Source: an uncultured Collinsella sp. (GTDB taxonomy: Bacteria; Actinomycetota; Coriobacteriia; Coriobacteriales; Coriobacteriaceae). Taken from it: a DNA stretch of 64,000 nucleotides. Position numbers and translations under genes: made by a program. A model generated the notes under the pieces. The model had not been told where the DNA came from. It made no database searches and worked only from the letters and a program-made list of their open reading frames with translations. How positions within the stretch are numbered: position 1 is the first letter of the stretch; each line of letters starts with the position of its first letter. This document shows, piece by piece, positions 25,328 through 33,295 of the stretch. The stretch covers positions 65,985 through 129,984 of the forward strand of contig CAAELE010000029.1 of the NCBI GenBank assembly GCA_900756765.1, written 5' to 3'.

Positions 25328-26533
25328 ATGCGTACGATCACCGAGTCCGAGTCCACCCCCAAGGCCGACGGCTTCTTCATGCCCGCCGAGTTCGCCCCGC
25401 AGGATCGCGTGTGGATGGGCTGGCCCCACCGCACCGACACCTGGGCCCACGGCGCCAAGCCGGCCCAGAAGCAGTATGCCGCCATCGCCCGCGCCATCTC
25501 CGAGTTCACCCCGGTCTATATGTGCGCCAACCAGGTCGACTACGCCAACTGCAAGGCCGTCTTCGAGAACGACGAGAACGTCACCGTCATCGAGATGACC
25601 ACCGACGACGCCTGGTTCCGCGACACTGCCGCCACCTACGTCATCAACGGCAAGGGCGAGAAGCGCGCCAACCACTGGCACTTCAACGCCTACGGCGGCC
25701 TCGTCGACGGCCTGTACTTCCCGTGGGACAAGGACGAGCAGATCGCCCTCAAGATGGCTGAGCTCTCCGGCTGCCGCCGCTATCGTCCCGACGACATGAT
25801 CCTCGAGGGCGGCTCCATCACCGTCGACGGCGAGGGCACCCTTGTCGTGACCGACCAGTGCCTGCTTTCCCCGGGTCGCACCTGCTCTGCGGTTCTGGAG
25901 GAGGAAGAGGATCCCGAGTCCATCTGGCCCAAGTACCGCAAGAAGTTTGAGCCCTGGAGCGAGGAGCTTCGCGCCTACATGGACGAGCACCTCAAGGATT
26001 ACCTGGGTGTCGAGAAGGTCATCTGGGTCAAGGAGGGCATCGACCCCGAGGAGACCAACGGCCACATCGACGACGTCGCCACGTTCATCGCGCCGGGCGT
26101 CATGGCCTGCATTTGGACCGACGATCCCGAGTATCCGTTCTACGAGCAGTGCCACGCTGCCTACGAGACCCTCTCCAACGCCGTCGACGCCAAGGGCCGC
26201 AAGATGAAGGTCTACAAGCTCTGCATGCCCGTGAACCCGCTGTTCATGGACCAGGCTTCCTGCGACACCATCGACGCCGACGAGAACGCCGAGCCGCGCG
26301 TCCCCGACGAGCCGCTGATCGCCTCCTACATGAACTACCTCGTGACCAACCACGGCGTTATCGTCCCGCAGTACGGCGACGAGAACGACCAGCTGGCCGT
26401 CGACACGCTCCAGAAGATCTACGACGAGGTCTGGGGCGAGGGTGTCTACAAGTGCGTCGGCGTTCAGTCCGAGCAGGTCGTCTTCGGTGGCGGCAACATC
26501 CACTGCATTACTCAGCAGGAGCCGTCCGCGTAA
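25328..26533 (+). CDS. aguA: Agmatine deiminase (first copy)
   Basis: 401 residues, peptidyl-arginine-deiminase-like fold. It converts agmatine to N-carbamoylputrescine and ammonia. Catalytic elements are present: the Glu in ILEGGSITVDG, His and Asp in NGHIDDVATF, and the nucleophile Cys in GGGNIHCITQQ at the end. Two differences from the usual enzyme are visible. The family's RDxGP segment reads RDTAATYV here, and there is an insertion of about 20 residues after TDQCLLSPG with an acidic EEEEDPES run. The second copy at 34278 lacks both. The ATG at 25328 has a TTTGGAGG ribosome binding site. Confidence 0.92.
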   Translation: MRTITESESTPKADGFFMPAEFAPQDRVWMGWPHRTDTWAHGAKPAQKQYAAIARAISEFTPVYMCANQVDYANCKAVFENDENVTVIEMTTDDAWFRDTAATYVINGKGEKRANHWHFNAYGGLVDGLYFPWDKDEQIALKMAELSGCRRYRPDDMILEGGSITVDGEGTLVVTDQCLLSPGRTCSAVLEEEEDPESIWPKYRKKFEPWSEELRAYMDEHLKDYLGVEKVIWVKEGIDPEETNGHIDDVATFIAPGVMACIWTDDPEYPFYEQCHAAYETLSNAVDAKGRKMKVYKLCMPVNPLFMDQASCDTIDADENAEPRVPDEPLIASYMNYLVTNHGVIVPQYGDENDQLAVDTLQKIYDEVWGEGVYKCVGVQSEQVVFGGGNIHCITQQEPSA

Positions 26534-26545
26534 TTGTCTGTCTTC

Positions 26546-26635
26546 CCGAGGCACGGCACCTTCCCGTTCATTCGTCGCTTGCGTACCGAAGTACGCGGCG
26601 CTCCTCTTTCACGGGAATCTGCCGCACCTCAGAAA
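26546..26635. repeat. Long intergenic hairpin, family B (copy 2)
   Basis: Arms GAGGCACGGCACCTTCCCGT and ACGGGAATCTGCCGCACCTC pair imperfectly around CGTCGCTTGCGTAC-CGAA-GTACGC; CGCTCCTCTTTC follows the centre as in copy 1 at 4281-4380. Confidence 0.65.
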
Positions 26636-26687
26636 CCCAGCCGGTCAAGCGAACAGGGCTACTTGATTGGTCGGTTGGGTTTTCTTT

Positions 26688-26726
26688 GGGCACTCCGTTG
26701 CCTCCACATCGGAGTGCCCTTTTTCT
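26688..26726 (+). terminator. Terminator of the ptcA-aguD-aguA unit
   Basis: Stem GGGCACTCCG / CGGAGTGCCC with a 12-base loop and a TTTTTCTTT tail. Confidence 0.85.
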
Positions 26727-26730
26727 TTGA

Positions 26731-26811
26731 TTGAATACGCGTCTGATCTGGGATTTATTGCGGGTTAGGCCAATTGTTCGCTTGAATTTCCCAGGTCAGA
26801 CGCGTATTCAA
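26731..26811. repeat. Inverted repeat with 23-base arms ahead of the second permease
   Basis: The left arm begins TTGAATACGCGTCTGATC and the right arm (26789-26811) ends GGTCAGACGCGTATTCAA; one mismatch in 23. The spacer is 35 bases. GGTCAGACGTGTA, nearly the same core, recurs at 29833-29845 upstream of the amidohydrolase. It could be an operator pair or a repeat. Apart from the hairpins listed, the 26534-27032 gap holds nothing recognised. Confidence 0.6.
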
Positions 26812-27032
26812 TTGCTGATAGTTTCCGGTTGCGAGCGCGACCGTTTTGATCGGAGTATCTATGTACCAGCGTATCGTTGTCTACACGCGCCTGTTCCGCG
26901 AGCGTTGGTCCAACAATTGCATCCTCTCTTCTCTTTGGGATGGCACCTGCACCGGTGACGCGGCCTGCAACCCTACCTTGGGCTGCGCCTTCGGTACAGA
27001 TGCCATCCTTTTTGCTGTAGGGGGAGCGTGCC

Positions 27033-28442
27033 ATGGTAGGTAAAAAGTTCTCCCTGTTCGAGGTCATCCTCTCGGTTATCTGCGTTGTCTTTACCATCGA
27101 GGCGGCTGCTCCGGCGTCTGCCATGGGTAACGTGCAGTTCTTCTGGTGGATCTTCCTCATCATTACGTTTTTGCTTCCCTATGGCCTGGTGGTGGCCGAG
27201 CTCGGTACGGCGTTCGATTCCGAGGGCGGCCTGTACGATTGGGTTCGCCTGGGCTTGGGCGACCGTTGGGGCGCCCGTTGCTCCTGGTGCTACTGGGTCA
27301 ACTTTCCGCTGTGGGTGGCAAGCATCGCTTGCATGTTTCCCAGTGTCATCAATGCGGTATGGGGCATCGAATTTTCGCTCGGGGTCCGAATTGCCATCGA
27401 GCTTGCCTTTGTGTGGGGCGTCACGGTCATGGCAATGCAGCCGGTGGCGGAGGCCGATTGGGTTATGGACGGCGGCGCCGTCATCAAGGTGCTCATTACC
27501 GCTGTGGTGGGAATCGTCGGCATTTGGTTTGCCTGCAATAACGGCTTTGCCAACGACATGTCGCTTAAGACCTTCATTCCAGATCTGGGCGACACCAATT
27601 CGTTGACGTACCTATCGATTATCCTGTTCAACTTTATGGGCTTCGAAGTGGTCGCGACCTTTGCCAGCACGATGAAGAACCCGTCGCGCGATATCCCCAA
27701 GGCGGTTATTGCCGGTGGCGTGGCTATTGCGGCAATCTACATCATTTGCGGCATCGGCATTGGAGCCGCGGTTCCCGCCGAGCAGCTTTCGCTCGATTCG
27801 GGCATTGTGGACGCAGTCGCCGCTATGGTGGGGCGCACCCACCCGCTAACGATGATTGTTGGCGTGGCCTTTTTGGTGACGCTGTTCGCCAACATGATCT
27901 GCTGGAGCTTTGGCGTCAACAACGTGGCGAGCTATGCCGCGCGTCATGGCAATATGCCGCGTCCCTTTGCGCTGGTGTCCAAGATGACCGGCATGCCCAA
28001 CGGCTCGGCACTCATTAACGGTTGTTTTGCAAGTATGGTGCTACTGCTCCAGATTCCGCTGGGCGAGGGCTCCGATGTCTTTTGGGTCTTCTTCTCGATG
28101 AACGTCGTCTTTCTGCTCATGAGCTATATCCCGATGTTCCCGGCGTTTTGGCGCCTGCGTAAATACGACGGCCGCCCGCGTGTGTTCCGCGCGCCCTTCG
28201 AGGGCAAGGTGCTTGCGGTAGCGCTTGCGATTCCCGTGGTGGAGCTTGTGCTTTCGATTGTCGCTACGATTGTGCCGCTCAACGGCTCGCCCGCCGAAAT
28301 GGCAAAGTTGCCCATTCTCATGGGTGTGGTGATCGGCGTGTTGCTGGGCGAGGTTTCGCGCCTCATATCGCGCCGCGGCCGCAGTGTCGATAATCCCGGC
28401 GTTGGTGCAAGGGGGACAGGTTTCTTTGCACCAAAACAGTAG
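27033..28442 (+). CDS. APC-family amino acid/polyamine permease, paralogue of the antiporter
   Basis: 469 residues, about twelve helices. It is closely similar to the antiporter at 23520 (VILSVICVVFTIEAAAPASA, FFWWIFLIITFLLPYG, NFMGFEVVATF), so a related substrate such as agmatine, putrescine or another cationic amine is likely. It has its own start region (TAGGGGGAGCG before the ATG). The last 14 or so residues (VGARGTGFFAPKQ) are encoded by a REP-like hairpin at 28402-28435, so the native C-terminus was probably replaced. The small minus-strand gene at 28478 is convergent. Confidence 0.87.
   Translation: MVGKKFSLFEVILSVICVVFTIEAAAPASAMGNVQFFWWIFLIITFLLPYGLVVAELGTAFDSEGGLYDWVRLGLGDRWGARCSWCYWVNFPLWVASIACMFPSVINAVWGIEFSLGVRIAIELAFVWGVTVMAMQPVAEADWVMDGGAVIKVLITAVVGIVGIWFACNNGFANDMSLKTFIPDLGDTNSLTYLSIILFNFMGFEVVATFASTMKNPSRDIPKAVIAGGVAIAAIYIICGIGIGAAVPAEQLSLDSGIVDAVAAMVGRTHPLTMIVGVAFLVTLFANMICWSFGVNNVASYAARHGNMPRPFALVSKMTGMPNGSALINGCFASMVLLLQIPLGEGSDVFWVFFSMNVVFLLMSYIPMFPAFWRLRKYDGRPRVFRAPFEGKVLAVALAIPVVELVLSIVATIVPLNGSPAEMAKLPILMGVVIGVLLGEVSRLISRRGRSVDNPGVGARGTGFFAPKQ
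28402..28435. repeat. REP-like hairpin, GGGGACAGG family (copy 4), inside a coding end
   Basis: Stem TTGGTGCAA / TTGCACCAA encloses GGGGGACAGGTTTCTT. It lies within the final codons of the permease gene. Confidence 0.7.
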
Positions 28443-28477
28443 CGCCGCGAGCTGCGCGGCGCTTGCTGCATCTTGGA

Positions 28478-28669
28478 TTACTGTTCGCGGTGCTCGGGAT
28501 CAGAAGCGAGCTTAGGCGCAAAGTAGGGGACGTGGCCCAGGTAAGGGCAACCGTCGTTGCGCTCATCAACGATGCAAGGAACGTCATCGTAGGTCATGGT
28601 CGAACCGATCTCGGCGATGGCCTTGGCGGCGGGCGCGACAATAATCTTGAGCGGTGCAATCGGCGCCAT
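28478..28669 (-). CDS. Small protein with two cysteines, unrecognised
   Basis: 63 residues. It has a strong AAAGGAG ribosome binding site five bases before the ATG. The second half, VPCIVDERNDGCPYLGHVPY, has two cysteines nine residues apart and looks conserved in style (a possible metal or disulfide pair). No family was recognised. It is convergent with the permease and divergent from the luxR gene at 28759, so it sits inside the amine-use cluster. A real gene is likely; the function is unknown. Confidence 0.6.
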   Translation of the reverse strand: MAPIAPLKIIVAPAAKAIAEIGSTMTYDDVPCIVDERNDGCPYLGHVPYFAPKLASDPEHREQ

Positions 28670-28758
28670 GGCATCTCCTTTCGATCTTGGTATTCGTTCG
28701 ATGTCTTACCAAAACTGTAATGCGGAATCAAGCTGGTTGTGCGCGGAATGAGGGTAGT

Positions 28759-29751
28759 ATGAGCTTCGCATTCTTTATCTACACGATTCTTGTCATGGGC
28801 GTTGGATTGGTGACGGCATCAACTGCACTCGTAATATGGCTCATGACTCGTCGACGCGATTGTTTGGTGGCGGCCGCGGGCTTCCTTCTCTATATCTTCG
28901 ATATGTCGGTGATCTTCTTTGATGAGTACAACCGGCTCAAATATGACTATGTGGTGACGTTTGATGAGCCGCTTCAACATCCGTTACTGCGCTGCGCGCT
29001 GGGCGTGGCGATTCTTGCGTGCGTATGGCTTTGGGTAACGTTTCGCTTACACGATGAGGTGACCGTTAAGCGCGTTGCCGCATATGTCGTACCGATCGCC
29101 GTGCTTCAGCTTGCTCTGGTGCCTCGTACTGGCTTTGCGGGCCAGGTTCAGCAATATCTTTTTTGGCTTTCGCGCGATTTGGGAATGGCATTCTGCTTGG
29201 TATATGCTTACGCCCGCTATCGCAAGACGGAGAATAGGGCTGAGCGGCTCGATCTTGAGCGCTCTCGGACGTTCTTTCGCATAGCCTGCGTGCTTACCGT
29301 GATGGTGGTTATCGAGGATACCTATATGATCCTATTCTGCGCGCCTGACGTTGACAACGTGATGGTGAGCGCCTTTTTATGGTATCTGGGCGAGCGGAAT
29401 ATCTCAGAGAATTTATTGTTTGTTGCTGCAGCCGTTCAGCTATTTAAACAGTTCAGCCATATCTTACGTGTGTTCTCGCGTCACCCTCGTGCCGATGAAG
29501 AGGTAGCGACAGAGCGCCGTGATGCACGGGAGGACCTTGTCTCGCGTGTTGCGATTTTCTCGGACGAGCATGGGCTTTCAAAGCGCGAACAGGAAGTGCT
29601 TACACTCGTATTGCGTGGACTCGATGTCCAAAATATTGCTAATGAACTTGTGATTAGCCCAGGTACCGTCAAGGCTCACCTGCATCGCATCTATGTAAAG
29701 AGCGAAGTCAAGGCGCGCGACGACTTGATTGAGACATTCTGGCGCTCGTAA
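28759..29751 (+). CDS. Membrane-anchored LuxR-type regulator (second)
   Basis: 330 residues with the same plan as the protein at 21017: about seven hydrophobic segments in residues 1-235, then a LuxR helix-turn-helix (LSKREQEVLTLVLRGLDVQN, PGTVKAHLHRIYVKSEV). The ATG at 28759 has a GAGGG site; the frame is open upstream to 28654 without a better start. It is followed by the amidohydrolase and MATE genes on the same strand and probably controls them or the adjacent permease. Confidence 0.86.
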   Translation: MSFAFFIYTILVMGVGLVTASTALVIWLMTRRRDCLVAAAGFLLYIFDMSVIFFDEYNRLKYDYVVTFDEPLQHPLLRCALGVAILACVWLWVTFRLHDEVTVKRVAAYVVPIAVLQLALVPRTGFAGQVQQYLFWLSRDLGMAFCLVYAYARYRKTENRAERLDLERSRTFFRIACVLTVMVVIEDTYMILFCAPDVDNVMVSAFLWYLGERNISENLLFVAAAVQLFKQFSHILRVFSRHPRADEEVATERRDAREDLVSRVAIFSDEHGLSKREQEVLTLVLRGLDVQNIANELVISPGTVKAHLHRIYVKSEVKARDDLIETFWRS

Positions 29752-29830
29752 GGCTGGGGTGGATCGGCTGACGGCATATCGCAGACCACTCGGCGTAAAG
29801 AAGCGACAATAAACTTAGACAATAAAATAC

Positions 29831-29845
29831 CTGGTCAGACGTGTA
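29831..29845 (+). promoter_or_regulatory. CTGGTCAGACGTGTA, operator-like
   Basis: The core GGTCAGACGTGTA repeats the arm of the inverted repeat before the second permease (GGTCAGACGCGTA). Both lie upstream of genes in the amine-use cluster. The role is inferred only from position. Confidence 0.35.
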
Positions 29846-29907
29846 AACCTGCTTAACCCGTCCGTTCGCCCGCTTCCATCTTGGCAGCTTGTGCAGGAGG
29901 TGCGTCA

Positions 29908-30048
29908 ATGGGTGTTGACACGGGGAGTAGGGCGCTGGACAGACGCCCGACCGCTCGTAGGCACGTGTCATGCAGGGAGCAACAAATGCTCCCTCACCGA
30001 TTGGGCGCGCCGTATCGTGGCGTTCATCCATTGTCCTGTAACGTCTGA
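29908..30048 (+). CDS. Possible leader ORF before the amidohydrolase
   Basis: 46 codons starting with an ATG seven bases after a GCAGGAGG site. The encoded peptide is arginine-rich (RRPTARRHV). Its TGA overlaps the TGAGGAGG ribosome binding site of the next gene, an arrangement that would couple translation. A hairpin AGGGAGC / GCTCCCT lies inside it. It may be a regulatory leader or chance; no homologue was recognised. Confidence 0.35.
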   Translation: MGVDTGSRALDRRPTARRHVSCREQQMLPHRLGAPYRGVHPLSCNV

Positions 30049-30058
30049 GGAGGCTCAT

Positions 30059-31687
30059 ATGGACAAAGCGGATTTAGTCATCAAAAGCAATGCTGTGTTC
30101 ACTGGTGACGGGCTGGCACCGTTCAAGGGCGGCGTTGCCGTCGCGGGTGACAGAATTGTTGCGTGCGGCGAAGATAAGTACCTCGACGCTTTTATCGGCC
30201 CCGATACTGAGGTGCGCGACTATGGCGATAAGCTCGTCATGCCTGGCATCATCGACTCACACACTCACTATGCCCAGGGCGCCTTTGTGTCCGATCCCGA
30301 TTTCGCCGTCAATCTCATCGATTGCACAAGCTTTGAGCAGTGTATGGAACGCGTGCAGGCGTTTGCCGAAGACCACCCGAACAACGAGTGGATCGTGGGC
30401 TATCAGGTTATCCAGTTCCAGTGGGACGTGCCCGAGATGCCTACGGCGGCAATGATCGATGAGTACATTTCGGACCGTCCGGTCTTTTTGCAGCAGGTTG
30501 ACGTGCACACGTTTAGTGCCAACACCTGCGCAATCGAGAAAGTCGGCATTACTGCTGATACGCCAGACCCATCAGGCGGCAAGATTCTTAGGGATGAAGC
30601 TGGCAACCCCGCTGGGGTCTTCTCGAACAACGCGGGATCCCTTTTCTTGGATGAGGTATACAATCCTGCCCCCGAGGTGGCTAGTGCTTCCTTTGCCAAG
30701 ACCGCGCATCGTGCCAACGCTCTCGGTATTACGACAGTCGGCATGGTAAACCCCACTTTTGTGAGCATGGATAACCCCTATAAATTCCTCGCGGAGCTTA
30801 ACCGCAAGGGCGAACATCCGTTGCGCGTGTTCATGTACACAGACCTTTTTGAGAACGAGGCCATGACGCTCGAGGAGATTCGGGCGAAATACGACTTCCC
30901 GGGCACGCAAGTCGAGTGGCATGGCTTTAAGCAGTTCATTGACGGCGTGTGTTCCGATCATACTGCTTGGATGCTCGAGCCCTATGCTAATGCTCCCGAG
31001 ACCTGTGGCGAGCCGGCTGAGGAACCGGAGCGTGTGCGCAAAGCCATCCTTAAAGCGCTTGAGTGGGGTGTCGACACGCGCATCCATGCCATAGGCGATC
31101 GTTCCGTACGCTTTATCCTGGACTGCTTCGAGGAGGGTGAGAAGCGTTACGGTCTTATGGGCTGTCGTCACTCCATGGAGCACAACGAGACTGTTCAACC
31201 TGAGGATTTGCCGCGCTATGCGGAACTCGGCGTCTGTCCGGCCATGCAGCCGTGGCATATGCTGCTTGATATGGCCGACTTGGCAAAGGACGACGCCGTT
31301 GGTCCCGAGCGCGCGGCGCTCTCGTGGCCAATTCATAGCCTGCTCGCGAGCGGTGCCTGCGTGCATCTGGGCTCCGACTTCCCGGTCGTGGGGCTTGAGC
31401 CTATGGAGGAAGTCTATGGAGCGGTCTACCGCATGCTCGAGGATGGATCTAATCCTGAGGGTTGGTTCCCCGAGGAGCGAATCACCATGGCCGAGGCCCT
31501 GCGCGCATACACCTACGGCGCTGCCTACGCTATGCATGCTGAGGACCGCATCGGCACACTCGCCTGCGGCAAGCAAGCCGACATCTGCGTACTCGACCGC
31601 AATCTCTTTGATTGTGAGCCGGCCGAGGTGCTCGAGGCTACCGCAGCCCTCACGATGATCGCCGGCAAGGTGGTCTTTGAGGCATAG
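30059..31687 (+). CDS. Amidohydrolase family 3 (YtcJ-like) metal-dependent hydrolase
   Basis: 542 residues. The N-terminal beta-sandwich piece (ADLVIKSNAVFTG) is followed by the first metal site PGIIDSHTHYAQG at about residues 63-75, and later IHAIGDR, HSMEHNE and LGSDFPV supply further metal ligands. A C-terminal sheet (ADICVLDRN) closes the fold. Such enzymes hydrolyse amide or imine bonds in small molecules; the substrate cannot be read from sequence. The start has a GAGGAGG site. It precedes a MATE transporter by 87 bases, suggesting a transport-plus-hydrolysis unit within the amine cluster. Confidence 0.85.
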   Translation: MDKADLVIKSNAVFTGDGLAPFKGGVAVAGDRIVACGEDKYLDAFIGPDTEVRDYGDKLVMPGIIDSHTHYAQGAFVSDPDFAVNLIDCTSFEQCMERVQAFAEDHPNNEWIVGYQVIQFQWDVPEMPTAAMIDEYISDRPVFLQQVDVHTFSANTCAIEKVGITADTPDPSGGKILRDEAGNPAGVFSNNAGSLFLDEVYNPAPEVASASFAKTAHRANALGITTVGMVNPTFVSMDNPYKFLAELNRKGEHPLRVFMYTDLFENEAMTLEEIRAKYDFPGTQVEWHGFKQFIDGVCSDHTAWMLEPYANAPETCGEPAEEPERVRKAILKALEWGVDTRIHAIGDRSVRFILDCFEEGEKRYGLMGCRHSMEHNETVQPEDLPRYAELGVCPAMQPWHMLLDMADLAKDDAVGPERAALSWPIHSLLASGACVHLGSDFPVVGLEPMEEVYGAVYRMLEDGSNPEGWFPEERITMAEALRAYTYGAAYAMHAEDRIGTLACGKQADICVLDRNLFDCEPAEVLEATAALTMIAGKVVFEA

Positions 31688-31774
31688 CGCCATCGTTTGA
31701 TTGGGCGGCTTGGCGCCAGTTGTCAGCCGCCTGACATCCATTCAGCACTACTCTCTCAAGGAAAGGGGAGAACA

Positions 31775-33157
31775 ATGGCAGAAGAAGTAACCGCTGCCGT
31801 GGAGGAGGAGCGCGAGCTCGCCTCCCAACCGATTCCCGGCCTGGTGCGTAAGTACACCATCGTCACCGGCCAGGGCATGCTCGCCCAGATCATCATGGTG
31901 GTCCTCGAGGGTCTCGTGATGGGTTGGGGCCTGGGTGCCCACGGCCTGGCCTGTGTCTCGATCATCATGTCGGTCGAGTACATTAACCTGGCCTTTGGCA
32001 ACCTGTTTGGCACCGGCGTGCCCGCCGTGGTGGGCAACCTTTTGGGTGCCGGCGACATCAAGGGCGCAAGCAAGGCTTTTAGCCAGGGCTTTTGGCTCAC
32101 CACGATCGTGAGTGTGCTGCTTGCTGTGGTGATGGCAGTGTTTACTGAGCCCATCTGCGCATTCTTTGGCGCCACGCCCGACATCATGGCCGATACCGTT
32201 GCCGGCGTGCGCACCTTCGCCGTGCTGCTGCCGCTCACGGTCATTGGCCAGATGATCACCGCTGTGATGCGTGTGGACGAGAAGGTTCAGATCCAGGCCA
32301 ACCTTATGACCGTTTCGGCCATCGTCGCCATCTGTTGGCTCGCGCTTTCCACGTTTGTGCTCAAGTTTGGCGTTATGGGCGCCGGCGTGTACTACGGGCT
32401 TTCCATCGGTATCTGGGCCATCGGTATCTTCTGGTTCATCGGGGGCAAAAAGTCCCAGCTCCAGATTAGCCTGGCCGACCTTAAGCTCGACCTCGCCATC
32501 TGCAGCCAGATCTTCAAGATCGGCTTCCCGTTCTTCCTGGTCCAGGGCGCGACCTTTATCTTTAATACCGTTGCCAACTCGCTTTTGGGTTCGCTCGGCG
32601 GCGACATGGGCTCGCTCTACATCGCAGCCTTTGGCGTGATCAACGGCTACATCCTCTACATTACCATGATGGTTGCCCAGTGCTTCTCCTACGGTCTGCA
32701 GCCCATCGCTGCCTTCAACGCCGGCGCAAAGGCTTGGGCACGCCTTAAGGAGACGCTCTCCTGCACGCTTAAGTACCAGGTTGTGACGCTGGCGCTGGTC
32801 ACCGTCGCGCTCTGGCTTGCCGCCACCCCGGTGTGCGCCTTCTTTGCCGGCAGCGATCCTGCGCTCGTTGAGGTTGCCGCCAACGCCACGCGTACTGTCA
32901 TCCTGGCTGTTGCCCTGGGCTATCTTGCCATGACCATGTCGATGTATTTCCAGGCGGTCGAGAAGGTTGGTGTCGCCACGTTTACGGGCCTGCTTCGCTA
33001 TGTGATCTGCTCGGTGCCGCTTATGTACCTCCTCGGCAACATGATGGGTGTCGAGGGCGTGTGGATCGCCCTGGTGGTGGCCGATGCCATTACCGGCATC
33101 ATCTCCATTGCGCTCGCCGCGCACGAGTCCAAGCGCCTGAGCGGGCTTCCCGCGTAG
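31775..33157 (+). CDS. MATE-family transporter
   Basis: 460 residues in two six-helix halves: GQGMLAQIIMVVLEGLVMG and NLAFGNLFGTGVPAVVGNLLGAG in the first, KIGFPFFLVQGATFIFN and CFSYGLQPIAAFNAGAK in the second. Both G-A-G turns are typical of multidrug and toxic compound extrusion carriers, which use Na+ or H+ gradients. The start follows an AAAGGGGAG site. Placement after the amidohydrolase suggests export or import of a related small molecule, but no substrate is evident. A terminator follows. Confidence 0.9.
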   Translation: MAEEVTAAVEEERELASQPIPGLVRKYTIVTGQGMLAQIIMVVLEGLVMGWGLGAHGLACVSIIMSVEYINLAFGNLFGTGVPAVVGNLLGAGDIKGASKAFSQGFWLTTIVSVLLAVVMAVFTEPICAFFGATPDIMADTVAGVRTFAVLLPLTVIGQMITAVMRVDEKVQIQANLMTVSAIVAICWLALSTFVLKFGVMGAGVYYGLSIGIWAIGIFWFIGGKKSQLQISLADLKLDLAICSQIFKIGFPFFLVQGATFIFNTVANSLLGSLGGDMGSLYIAAFGVINGYILYITMMVAQCFSYGLQPIAAFNAGAKAWARLKETLSCTLKYQVVTLALVTVALWLAATPVCAFFAGSDPALVEVAANATRTVILAVALGYLAMTMSMYFQAVEKVGVATFTGLLRYVICSVPLMYLLGNMMGVEGVWIALVVADAITGIISIALAAHESKRLSGLPA

Positions 33158-33199
33158 CCAACGCGCGCTTGCGACACATGACAGCGACTGTTTAATGCA

Positions 33200-33241
33200 A
33201 ACCGCCGCAGATGCTCCTAAGGCGTCTGCGGCGGTTCTTTG
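33200..33241 (+). terminator. Terminator after the MATE gene
   Basis: Stem AACCGCCGCAGA / TCTGCGGCGGTT, with a TCTTT tail. Confidence 0.8.
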
Positions 33242-33295
33242 CAACGAGGTTCAAATAGGCAATCTACCAGCGCTACTTTCAAATTAGAGGCCGGC

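Noticed and set aside
25256..26554. 432-codon minus-strand frame opposite the first agmatine deiminase (and a similar one at 34266-35504)
   Set aside because: Both are mirror frames of deiminase genes with intact catalytic motifs on the plus strand.
31748..33244. 498-codon minus-strand frame opposite the MATE gene
   Set aside because: Antisense shadow of the MATE gene; the His/Asp/Gly-rich translation matches nothing.
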